From contig NZ_KB895342.1 of the NCBI RefSeq assembly GCF_000374805.1, forward strand, positions 62,001 to 126,000: a stretch of DNA of 64,000 bases. Reading direction: 5' to 3'. Under the pieces are notes generated by a model that saw only the letters and a list, made by a program, of their open reading frames with translations, searched no databases and was not told the origin of the DNA. This stretch comes from Chitiniphilus shinanonensis DSM 23277 (lineage in GTDB: Bacteria > Pseudomonadota > Gammaproteobacteria > Burkholderiales > Chitinibacteraceae). Below, one piece after another: positions 48,537 to 56,460 of the stretch (position 1 is the first letter of the stretch; every line of letters starts with the position of its first letter). The position numbers and the translations under genes were made by a program.

Positions 48537-48944
48537 TCAGACCAACGCCGAGGGCGGCGGATCGCGTCCCCGGGCACGCACCGGAAAGAACGGCGACGCC
48601 GCGTGCTGCGGCCCGCCACTGGCAATTTGCAGCATCGCCAGCGGCGCGACCAGCGGTGGCAGTCGGGCCATCGCCGGCTCGCCCGCCCACTGCGCGGCCA
48701 GGCAGTCGGGGCACCACGGCAGTTCGCTGCGCGGCAATGGCAGTGATGGCGTGCCGGTCGCGGTGCTCACGCACCAGGACAGCGTCGGGGCGACGGCGCC
48801 CGGTGTGTGCAGGCCACGCCAGACAGCGACGCCCGCCATCAGCACGCACAGCAGCAACGCCAGCGCGTGCCGTCGCGCCGCCCGGCCCGAGCGGCGGCGT
48901 TCGCTGGATGCGGCATCGAAGAAAACGCGCGGCACGCTTCGCAC
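48537..48944 (-). CDS. Small membrane protein, DUF2946-like
   Basis: This 135-residue protein has one hydrophobic segment (HALALLLCVLMAGVAVW, about residues 26-42), a paired-cysteine motif CPDC near residue 78 and a proline-rich end (RARGRDPPPSA). Size, topology, cysteines and position before a PCuAC gene fit the DUF2946 family of copper-linked proteins; the match is by eye. The start is a GTG at 48944 and is uncertain. An overlapping longer frame (48499-49011) lacks any such features. Confidence 0.6.
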   Translation of the reverse strand: MRSVPRVFFDAASSERRRSGRAARRHALALLLCVLMAGVAVWRGLHTPGAVAPTLSWCVSTATGTPSLPLPRSELPWCPDCLAAQWAGEPAMARLPPLVAPLAMLQIASGGPQHAASPFFPVRARGRDPPPSALV

Positions 48945-49077
48945 TGGGATCGGGACCTGGGCCGCAGCCGCGTCGCGACTGCCTTGGGAAGATGCGCGGG
49001 ATTATAACCACAGGTTCGCGCGGGGATAGGCGCGGAGTTTGCTACATTCCCCGCATCGCCCTTTTCCGACCCGCGCC

Positions 49078-50658
49078 ATGCCGCTACGTTTTCCCGCCCG
49101 CGCCGCCGCCCTCGGCCTGAGCGCCCTGCTCACCGCCTGTGGCGCGCTCCCCGCCAAGCCCACCGACGCGGCGTCCAGCGCGCTGGCCGACACCGCGGAC
49201 ACGCCGCTGGCGCGTGCCACCGCGCCGCTGTTGAAGGCGCATCCCCGGCTGACCGGGCTGTATCCGCTGGAGCGCGGGCGCGATGCGCTGCTCACCCGGC
49301 TGGCGCTGGCGATGGTGGCGCAGAAGACGCTCGACGTGCAGTACTACATCTGGCACGACGACCTGACCGGCCGGCTGATGATGAGCAAGCTGCTGGAGGC
49401 CGCCGACCGCGGGGTGCGGGTGCGCCTGCTGCTGGACGACGTGGGCGCCAACGCCGACGACGAGCTGCTGCTGGCGCTATCGGCGCATCCCAATATCGAG
49501 ATCCGCCTGTTCAACCCGGCCGCCAATCGCAACTGGCGCGCGCTGTCGGCGCTGCTGGACCTGAGCCGGATGAACCAGCGCATGCACAACAAGGCGCTGA
49601 TCGCCGACCACAGCGCCGTCATCGTCGGCGGCCGCAATATCGGCGACGAGTATTTCGAGGCCAACGAGGAGGTCGATTTCAGCGATCTGGACGTGCTGTG
49701 CATCGGCCCGGTGGTACCGCAGGTGGCGCGCTCGTTCGACCTGTTCTGGAACCACAAGCTGGCGGTGCCGGTGAAGCTGTTCTACCCCGAGCGCAAGCTG
49801 GACGGCATGCTGGACGCGCTGCGCATCGAGTACGGCAAGCAGTTGCAGGCCGACCGCGCCAGCGACTACCTGCGCGAACTGGAACACCAGGCGACCGCCG
49901 CACGGGTGCGCGCGGTGCAACTGCCGTTCTACTGGGGCCGCGCTCGCGCGCTGTACGACGAGCCGGACAAGGCCGACCCGGAGGAGGACGCCACGCTGCT
50001 GGCCGAGCGCCTGACGCCGGTGGCACAGAAGACGCGCCGCGAGCTGGCCATTGTCTCGCCGTACTTCGTGCCCGGCGACGGCGGCACCGCCTGGATGACC
50101 AATCTGGTGAAGTCCGGCGTCGAGGTGAAGGTGCTGACCAACTCGCTGGCCGCCACCGACGTGGCCGCGGTGCACGCCGGCTATGCGCGCTATCGCGAGC
50201 CGCTGGTGGAGGCCGGGGTGAAGGTGTTCGAGTGGAAGCCCGATCCGCAGCCGGGGCAGGCGCAGGGCCTGGTGCGCGGCGCCAAGCGCTCCGGCGGCAG
50301 CGGCTTCGGCAGCGGCGCGGGCTTTCGCGGCTCGTCGCGCGCCAGCCTGCACAGCAAGGCGTTCGTGTTCGACCGCCGGCACGTGTTCATCGGCTCGCTC
50401 AACCTGGACCCGCGCTCCATCGAGCTGAACACCGAGATCGGCGTGCTGTTCGAAAGCGAGCTGCTCGGCCAGCGCATGGCCGCGCAATTCGACCGGCTGG
50501 TGCCACAGGACGCCTACGCCCTGCGACTGGAGCACAGCGACCTGCGCTGGCACGACGGCGCCGACGGCCAGGACTACGACGCCGACCCCAAATCGAGCAG
50601 CTGGCGCCGCTTCACCGTGTGGCTGATGTCGCTGCTGCCGATTGAGTCTCAGCTGTAG
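49078..50658 (+). CDS. Cardiolipin synthase ClsC-like phospholipase D lipoprotein
   Basis: This 526-residue phospholipase D superfamily protein has two HKD motifs: HNKALIADHSAVIVGGRN (near residue 183) and HSKAFVFDRRHVFIGSLN (near residue 425). The order and spacing fit the ClsC/YmdC group, which makes cardiolipin from phosphatidylglycerol and phosphatidylethanolamine. The N-terminus has a lipobox-like LLTACGA, suggesting a lipid anchor. A glycine/serine-rich insert precedes the second HKD. E. coli ClsC needs a partner (YmdB); none is adjacent here. Confidence 0.88.
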   Translation: MPLRFPARAAALGLSALLTACGALPAKPTDAASSALADTADTPLARATAPLLKAHPRLTGLYPLERGRDALLTRLALAMVAQKTLDVQYYIWHDDLTGRLMMSKLLEAADRGVRVRLLLDDVGANADDELLLALSAHPNIEIRLFNPAANRNWRALSALLDLSRMNQRMHNKALIADHSAVIVGGRNIGDEYFEANEEVDFSDLDVLCIGPVVPQVARSFDLFWNHKLAVPVKLFYPERKLDGMLDALRIEYGKQLQADRASDYLRELEHQATAARVRAVQLPFYWGRARALYDEPDKADPEEDATLLAERLTPVAQKTRRELAIVSPYFVPGDGGTAWMTNLVKSGVEVKVLTNSLAATDVAAVHAGYARYREPLVEAGVKVFEWKPDPQPGQAQGLVRGAKRSGGSGFGSGAGFRGSSRASLHSKAFVFDRRHVFIGSLNLDPRSIELNTEIGVLFESELLGQRMAAQFDRLVPQDAYALRLEHSDLRWHDGADGQDYDADPKSSSWRRFTVWLMSLLPIESQL

Positions 50659-50699
50659 GCGCTACGCGCCTGGCAACAGCGTAAAACCAAACCAAGTTC

Positions 50700-50940
50700 A
50701 AACCCCACATCTTGAAACACAGAGAACACGGAGAGCACAGAGCCACACGGAGAAAGGCAAGGCGAGGCGGGAAGATTGCGCACTCCGAGGAGAAGAGCAC
50801 CTTGGAAAGACCACACCCATGAGCTGCCCCGCCCTACCTCGGTTTTCTCTGTGAATCTCCGTGCTCTCTGTGCCCTCTGTGTTTCAAGATGTGGGGTTTG
50901 CAGTGGTTTTACCCTTCCCCCTTCCCTCTTCTCCCTTCCC
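50700..50940. repeat. Long inverted repeat (type A, copy 2) with polypyrimidine flank
   Basis: The arms at 50700-50755 and 50841-50899 pair over about 55 positions with a loop of about 85 bases; the outer 25 bases of each arm pair perfectly (outer end AAACCCCACATCTTGAAACA). Next to the right arm lies TTCCCTCTTCTCCCTTCCC (50922-50940), a tract also found beside copy 3. The element fills the 295-base gap between the convergent ClsC-like and GGDEF/EAL genes. On the minus strand the purine form GGGAAGGGAGAAG starts 14 bases after the GGDEF/EAL stop. Confidence 0.88.
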
Positions 50941-50953
50941 AGAGAAAGCCGCC

Positions 50954-53900
50954 TCACCCGCCGCTCCCAAGCGGCAACACCGGCATCCGGTCCATCAGCT
51001 GGCGGAATTCGTCGGCGGGGATCGGGCGGCTGAAGAAGAAGCCCTGGATGGCGTCGATATCGGCGCTCTGCAGGAACGCCAGTTGCTCGGCGGTTTCGAC
51101 GCCTTCGGCCAGCACCGACATGCCCAGCGTCTTGCCCAGGCCAATGATGGCCAGCACGATGGCGGCGTCGTTGGGGTCGGTGGTCAGGTCGCGCACGAAG
51201 CTCTGGTCCACCTTGAGCTTGTCGAAGGCGAAGCGCTTGAGGTACGACAGGCTGGAATAGCCGGTCCCGAAGTCGTCGATCGACAGCTTCACGCCCAGGC
51301 GCTTCAGGCCGTGCAGCATCGACATCACGTGCTCGACCTCCTGCATCACCACCGACTCGGTCACTTCCAGTTCCAAGTACTGCGCCTCCAGGCCGGAGGA
51401 TGCCAGCGCGTCGGCGACGATCTCCAGCATGTTGGCCTGATGCAGTTGCAGCGGCGACAGGTTGACCGCGATGGTCAGCGGCGGCAGCCCGGCCGCCTGC
51501 CATGCCACGGCCTGACGGCACGCCTCGCGCAGCACCCAGTTGCCGATCGGCACGATCAGGCGCGATTCCTCGGCCACGGGGATGAACTTGCCCGGCGGGA
51601 TCAGGCCGTGCTCGGGATGACGCCAGCGGATCAGCGCCTCGGCGCCGATCACGCTGCCGTCGGCCAGGCTGGCCTGCGGCTGGTAGAACAGGGTGAATTC
51701 GTTGTTGGCCAGCGCCTGGCGCATGCTGGTTTCCAGCACCAGCCGCTCCGAGGCGAGCGCGTTGAGGTCGGCGGTGAAGTACTGGTAGTTGTTGCGGCCG
51801 TTGGCCTTGGCCTGGTACATCGCCACGTCGGCGTTGCGGATCAGCGTTTCCGAATCGTCGCCGTCGTCGGGATAGATGGCGATGCCGATCGAGGTGGAGC
51901 TGGCGAAGCCGCCCGCCTCCAGCTCGAACGGCTCGGAGAACGATTCCAGGATGCGCTCGGCCACCTGCCCGGCCTCCATGGCGTCGCGCAGTTCGGACAG
52001 CACCACCACGAATTCGTCGCCGCCCTGGCGCGCCAGGATGTCGTTGCGGCCGACGATGCCGCGCAGGCGCTCGGCCACCTGCATCAGCACCTGGTCGCCG
52101 GCGGCGTGGCCCAGCGAGTCGTTGATGGTCTTGAAGCGGTCCAGGTCGAGGAACAGCACGCCCAGCCGGCGGTGATAGCGCTGGGCGGCGGCCACCGACA
52201 GCTTCAGCTCGTCGCGCAGCAGGTTGCGGTTGGCCAGGCCGGTGACGGTGTCGAAGTTGGCCAGCTCGGTGATGCGCTCCTGCGCTTCCTTGCGCTCGGT
52301 GATGTCGGTGAGGGTGCCGATCAGGCGGTTGGGGCGCTGCTGCTCGTCGAATTCGACGAAGCGCCCGCGCATCTGGTACCAGTGGTAGTCGTTGTCCTTG
52401 CGCTTGCGGCGGTACTCGATCACCAGCTGGTGCGCGGCGCCGGTGTAGTAATCGCGCACCGCGCGCATCACGTTGTCGCGGTCGGTCGGGTGCAGCTGGT
52501 TCTTCCACTTCTCGAAAGTCTCGATCAGCTCGCCCGGCTCGTAGCCGAGCAGCCGGTCGTATTCCGGGCTGGTGACGGCGGTGCGGCGGCTTTCCAGCGG
52601 CATGTCGAACAGGCCGGTGTTGGAGGCCTCCAGCGCCAGCCGCAGCTGCTGCTCGCTCTTGACGATGGCTTCCTCGGCCATGCGCCGCTCGGAGATGTCG
52701 CGCACCACCGCGCAGTTGAATTCGCGGCCCTTGAACACGATGAAGTTGGAATACACCTCGATGGGGAATTCCTCGCCGGTGCGGGTCTTGAAGGTGACTT
52801 CGTCGAACAGGTGCTTGTGCTCGCGCAGGCGCATCCAGAAGCGGGGCCAGCTTTCCTGCCTGAAGCCGGGGTTCACGTCCTTCAACCGCATCGACAGCAG
52901 TTCGCCCTCGCTGTAGCCCAGCCGGTTGCACGCGGTGGCGTTGACGTAGCGGATCTGCCCGGCATCGTCCAGCCACACCGCCATGTCGGCCCCGCGCTCC
53001 ACCGCCACCTTGGTCAGGTAGAGGTCGGCCTCGGTCTGCTCCAGGCGCCGCAGTTGTTGCAGCACGTAGACCAGCAGGCCGCCGCTGGCCAGCAGCATCA
53101 CGCAGGTGATGCCCATGTTGATCAGGGCTTCGCGCTGCCAGGTGGCGAGCACCACGCTGCGGTCGGCGCCGACTGCGACGCCCAGCGGCCAGCCGCTGAC
53201 ATGCCGCCAGCCGTGGATGCGCCGGGTGCCGTCGTCGAGGTCGGTCTCGTGGAATACGCCGGCCTCCTGGCGCAGGAAGGCTTCGTCGAAGAACTGGCGC
53301 CCGGCGATGTTGCGGCTGTGCTCGCGCGCGTTCTCGGGGTAATACAGCAAGGTGGTGCCGTCGTCGCGGAACACCCGCAGCGTGGTGCCGCGCTGGGCGT
53401 CCAGCGAGCGGTAGAAGTTGGCGAAGTAGCCCGGCGACAGACCGGCCATCAGCACGCCGGAGAACGACGCGCCCGGCCCCGACAGGCCGGTGACGATGGG
53501 GATCACTTCGCCGCCGCCGCCCGGATCGGGGCTCGCTTCGGCGATGTAGTTGGGCGTGCCCGGCAGCGCGCGGATGGCCCGGAAGTAGCGCTCGTTGCCG
53601 AGGTTGAGCTGCGGCGTGGGATAGGTGCGGGTGGTGGCGGCCAGGTGGCCGTCCTCGTAGATCACCGCCAGCGAACCCAGTTGCGGATAACGCACCACCA
53701 CCCGTTGCAGGTAGGCATACAGGCACTCGTCGTCGCGCGCGGCGAGGCACTTGCGGAACAGGGTGTCCTGCTGGATGGAGAACAGCGCGTTGACCGACGA
53801 TTCCATGGTCCGGCCGACGTGTTCCTCGCTGGTGCGCGCGAGGGTGAGCAGGTACAGCTCGGCCTTATTCTGGGTTTCCTGGTAGCTGCGCAGGGTGGAC

Positions 53901-54016
53901 CAGCCCAGCGCACCCAGCGTGAACAGCATCACCACGACGGACAGCACCACCAGCAGGACGCGGATGCGTGCAAACGAATGACCGTCGTCTTGCTCCAGGG
54001 CAGGCGGCGGAGTCAC
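50954..54016 (-). CDS. Membrane PAS-GGDEF-EAL cyclic-di-GMP protein
   Basis: This protein of about 1020 residues has TM1 (RVLLVVLSVVVMLFTLGALG), a periplasmic dCACHE-like sensor of about 260 residues (ERYFRAIRALPGTPNYIAEA), TM2 (INMGITCVMLLASGGLLVYV), two PAS domains, GGDEF (RQGGDEFVVVL) and EAL (GAEALIRWRHPEHGLIPPGK; IDDFGTGYSSLSYL). GGDEF and EAL residues look intact, but the RxxD inhibitory site is replaced by GRND. The start is likely GTG 54016 with GAGGAG eight bases upstream; a TTG at 54127 would add 37 residues without family character. Confidence 0.9.
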   Translation of the reverse strand: MTPPPALEQDDGHSFARIRVLLVVLSVVVMLFTLGALGWSTLRSYQETQNKAELYLLTLARTSEEHVGRTMESSVNALFSIQQDTLFRKCLAARDDECLYAYLQRVVVRYPQLGSLAVIYEDGHLAATTRTYPTPQLNLGNERYFRAIRALPGTPNYIAEASPDPGGGGEVIPIVTGLSGPGASFSGVLMAGLSPGYFANFYRSLDAQRGTTLRVFRDDGTTLLYYPENAREHSRNIAGRQFFDEAFLRQEAGVFHETDLDDGTRRIHGWRHVSGWPLGVAVGADRSVVLATWQREALINMGITCVMLLASGGLLVYVLQQLRRLEQTEADLYLTKVAVERGADMAVWLDDAGQIRYVNATACNRLGYSEGELLSMRLKDVNPGFRQESWPRFWMRLREHKHLFDEVTFKTRTGEEFPIEVYSNFIVFKGREFNCAVVRDISERRMAEEAIVKSEQQLRLALEASNTGLFDMPLESRRTAVTSPEYDRLLGYEPGELIETFEKWKNQLHPTDRDNVMRAVRDYYTGAAHQLVIEYRRKRKDNDYHWYQMRGRFVEFDEQQRPNRLIGTLTDITERKEAQERITELANFDTVTGLANRNLLRDELKLSVAAAQRYHRRLGVLFLDLDRFKTINDSLGHAAGDQVLMQVAERLRGIVGRNDILARQGGDEFVVVLSELRDAMEAGQVAERILESFSEPFELEAGGFASSTSIGIAIYPDDGDDSETLIRNADVAMYQAKANGRNNYQYFTADLNALASERLVLETSMRQALANNEFTLFYQPQASLADGSVIGAEALIRWRHPEHGLIPPGKFIPVAEESRLIVPIGNWVLREACRQAVAWQAAGLPPLTIAVNLSPLQLHQANMLEIVADALASSGLEAQYLELEVTESVVMQEVEHVMSMLHGLKRLGVKLSIDDFGTGYSSLSYLKRFAFDKLKVDQSFVRDLTTDPNDAAIVLAIIGLGKTLGMSVLAEGVETAEQLAFLQSADIDAIQGFFFSRPIPADEFRQLMDRMPVLPLGSGG

Positions 54017-54148
54017 AGGTTTCGTCTCCTCGTGGACAGGGGTGGTGGATGATGAACGGCGCCCGCTCCACGCATTCTTGGGGCAAAGCGCCGGGGCTGG
54101 CAAGCGGCAGTCATCCGCCTGAAACAACGGCGCGTCGCGCCGCCGCGG

Positions 54149-55138
54149 CTATCTGCCGATCACCGCCGTCAGATCGTGCGCGTCGGCCAGCTGCCGGGCC
54201 GCCAGTTCGGCGGCGCGCCGGTCGGGATACGGCCCCAGCCGCACCCGGTGCACGGTGCCGGCGGTCTGGATCACCAGCGGCGAGCCCGGCGGCAGTTCGC
54301 CGGCCAGCCGCGCGTGGAACGCCTCGGCGTTGGTGCGCGACGAAAACGCGCCCAGTTGCAGGTAGACCCCGCCACCGCTGTCGGCAATCGGCGCGGGCAG
54401 GGGCGCCGCCACCGGCGCGGTGGTCTCGACCTGCGTGGCGACATTGGCCGGCGGCGGCGCGCCATTGGCGGCCAGGCTCTCGACCACCACCTCGCTGCTG
54501 CCCTGCATGGCGTAGCCCAGGCGGCAGGCGGCGACGAACGACAGGTCGATCACCCGCCCCTTGTGGAACGGGCCGCGGTCGTTCACCCGCACGATCACGC
54601 TGCGGCCGTTCTTCACGTTGGTGACGCGCGCGTAGCTGGGAATCGGCAGCACCGGCGACGCCGCGGTCATGGCGAACATGTCGTAGACCTCGCCGCTGGA
54701 GGTCTTCTGCCCGTGGAACTTGCGGCCGTACCACGAGCCGACGCCCTGCGCGCGGTACTCGCCGGCCTGCCGGAGCGGGGTGAAGCTCTGGCCGAGCACG
54801 GTGTAGGGATTGTTGGCGAAGCGGTGCAGCGGCTCGGCGCGCGGCGTCGCCTCCGGCACCAGATCGATCCACGGCGGCAGATCGAGCGGACCGTCGTCCT
54901 TGTAGAACGCACCGTTGCCGGCGCGGGCATAGACGCAGGGGTTGTTGCTTGGCTGCTGCGCCAGCACCGGCGGCTCGCCCCCCGGCCTGGCCGCCACCGG
55001 CGGCTGCGGCTGGGACGGCGCCGGCGCGCGGCTGGGCGTGCTGGAGCAGGCGGCAAGCAACGCGGCACAGCCGCCCAGGCAAACGATCTTCAAGCTGGCT
55101 TTCAAGCGGACACCTCGCGCGAACCTGCGAACGGACAT
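54149..55138 (-). CDS. rlpA: Septal ring lytic transglycosylase RlpA
   Basis: RlpA cleaves denuded glycan strands in the septal wall. The 329-residue lipoprotein has a signal with lipobox LLAACSS, a proline-rich linker, the RlpA double-psi beta-barrel (GVGSWYGRKFHGQKTSSGEV, DMFAMTAASP, VIVRVNDRGPF with the catalytic Asp region) and a C-terminal SPOR domain (GGVYLQLGAFSSRTNAEAFH) that binds septal peptidoglycan. It is last in the mreBCD-mrdAB-rlpA cluster. ATG 55138 lies 8 bases downstream of the repeat element that separates it from rodA. Confidence 0.94.
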   Translation of the reverse strand: MSVRRFARGVRLKASLKIVCLGGCAALLAACSSTPSRAPAPSQPQPPVAARPGGEPPVLAQQPSNNPCVYARAGNGAFYKDDGPLDLPPWIDLVPEATPRAEPLHRFANNPYTVLGQSFTPLRQAGEYRAQGVGSWYGRKFHGQKTSSGEVYDMFAMTAASPVLPIPSYARVTNVKNGRSVIVRVNDRGPFHKGRVIDLSFVAACRLGYAMQGSSEVVVESLAANGAPPPANVATQVETTAPVAAPLPAPIADSGGGVYLQLGAFSSRTNAEAFHARLAGELPPGSPLVIQTAGTVHRVRLGPYPDRRAAELAARQLADAHDLTAVIGR

Positions 55139-55145
55139 GAACTTC

Positions 55146-55341
55146 AAACCCCACATCTTGAAACACAGAGCACACGGAGAACACAGAGAAAGGCGGGAGA
55201 AAAAGCCGGGAAGGGAGCGAGGCCGGGAATAGCCTGGACCGCCCTCACCTCTGTTTTTCTCTGTGGAACTCCGTGTTCTCTGTGTCCTCTGTGTTTCAAG
55301 ATGTGGGGTTGGTTTCACACCCTTCCCTCTTCTCCCTTCCC
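55146..55341. repeat. Long inverted repeat (type A, copy 3) with polypyrimidine flank, between rodA and rlpA
   Basis: The arms at 55146-55193 and 55254-55312 share the outer AAACCCCACATCTTGAAACA end and the CACAGAG words with copy 2. The flanking TTCCCTCTTCTCCCTTCCC at 55323-55341 is identical to that beside copy 2. On the rodA-rlpA transcript, the purine tract begins about 6 bases after the rodA stop and the hairpin ends about 8 bases before the rlpA start, so its right-hand base would cover the rlpA ribosome binding region. Confidence 0.88.
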
Positions 55342-55347
55342 ACCCAC

Positions 55348-56460
55348 CTACCCCTTCATCAGCTTGCGGTCGCGCTGGATGCTCATCAGCAGGCCGAAGC
55401 TGGCCAGGATCGACACCATAGAGGTGCCGCCATACGAGATCAGCGGCAGCGGCACGCCGACCACGGGCAGGATGCCGGACACCATGCCCATGTTGACGAA
55501 GACGTAGGTGAAGAAATTGAGCGCGATCGAGCCGGCCAGCAGGCGGCCGAAGGTGGTGGATGCGCCGTGCGAGATCATCAGCCCGCGCGCGATCACCAGC
55601 AGGTACAGCAACAGCAGCAGCGCGTTGCCCACCAGGCCGAATTCCTCGCCGAACACGGCGAAGATGAAGTCGGTGGTGCGCTCGGGAATGAAGTCGAGGT
55701 GGGTCTGGGTGCCAGCCAGCCAGCCCTTGCCGAACCAGCCGCCCGAGCCGATGGCGATGGTGCCCTGGATGATGTGGTAGCCGGCGCCCAGCGGATCGCT
55801 GGTCGGGTCCAGCATGGTGGCCACGCGGCGGCACTGGTACTCGTGCAGGATGTTGATGCACAGGTTCCAGTGGGTGACCACGTAGGCCAGCCCGCCGAAG
55901 GCGGCGGCGCCGGCGGCGATCAGCCGCCACGACAGGCCGGCGAAGAACAGCACGTAGAAGCCGCTGGAGGTGATCAAGAGGCCGGTGCCCAGGTCGGGCT
56001 GCTTCAGGATCAGCCCCACCGGCACCACGATCAGCAGCGCGCCGACCACGAAATGCCGCCAGTTCAGGTGCACCTCGTGCAGATGGAAGTACCACGCCAG
56101 CATCAACGGCAACGCGATGCGCATCAGCTCCGACGGCTGGATGCGGGTGATGCCGATGTTCAGCCAGCGCGTGGCGCCGTGGCTGGTCACGCCGAAAAAC
56201 TCCACCGCCAGCAGCAGCAGCACGCCGACCAGGTAGGCGGGCAGCGCCAGTCGCATCAGCGTCTGCTGGCGGATGTTGGCGATGCACCACATCAGCACCA
56301 GCGAAATGCCCATGAAGGTGAGCTTGTCCGACACCCGGTCGACGTCCTGGTTGGACGCCGAGTACAGCAGCACCGCCGACACCACGAACACCAGCAGCGT
56401 GAACAGCAGCAGCCACGGATCGATCGGCTGCTTGAAACGTTCCCACAATCGCTTAATCAC
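55348..56460 (-). CDS. rodA: Rod-shape SEDS glycosyltransferase RodA
   Basis: RodA polymerises glycan strands in the elongasome together with PBP2. The 370-residue protein has about ten membrane helices and SEDS motifs: GATRWLNIGITRIQPSELMR, LKQPDLGTGLLI, FIPERTTDFIFAVFGEEFGL and GVPLPLISYGGTS. The start overlaps the end of mrdA by eight bases. The length equals E. coli RodA. Confidence 0.96.
   Translation of the reverse strand: MIKRLWERFKQPIDPWLLLFTLLVFVVSAVLLYSASNQDVDRVSDKLTFMGISLVLMWCIANIRQQTLMRLALPAYLVGVLLLLAVEFFGVTSHGATRWLNIGITRIQPSELMRIALPLMLAWYFHLHEVHLNWRHFVVGALLIVVPVGLILKQPDLGTGLLITSSGFYVLFFAGLSWRLIAAGAAAFGGLAYVVTHWNLCINILHEYQCRRVATMLDPTSDPLGAGYHIIQGTIAIGSGGWFGKGWLAGTQTHLDFIPERTTDFIFAVFGEEFGLVGNALLLLLYLLVIARGLMISHGASTTFGRLLAGSIALNFFTYVFVNMGMVSGILPVVGVPLPLISYGGTSMVSILASFGLLMSIQRDRKLMKG

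Noticed and set aside
48499-49011. 170-residue minus-strand frame overlapping the DUF2946-like gene
   Set aside because: It has no hydrophobic segment or motif and overlaps the start of the PCuAC gene, while the shorter frame has a membrane helix, a CPDC motif and a sensible position.
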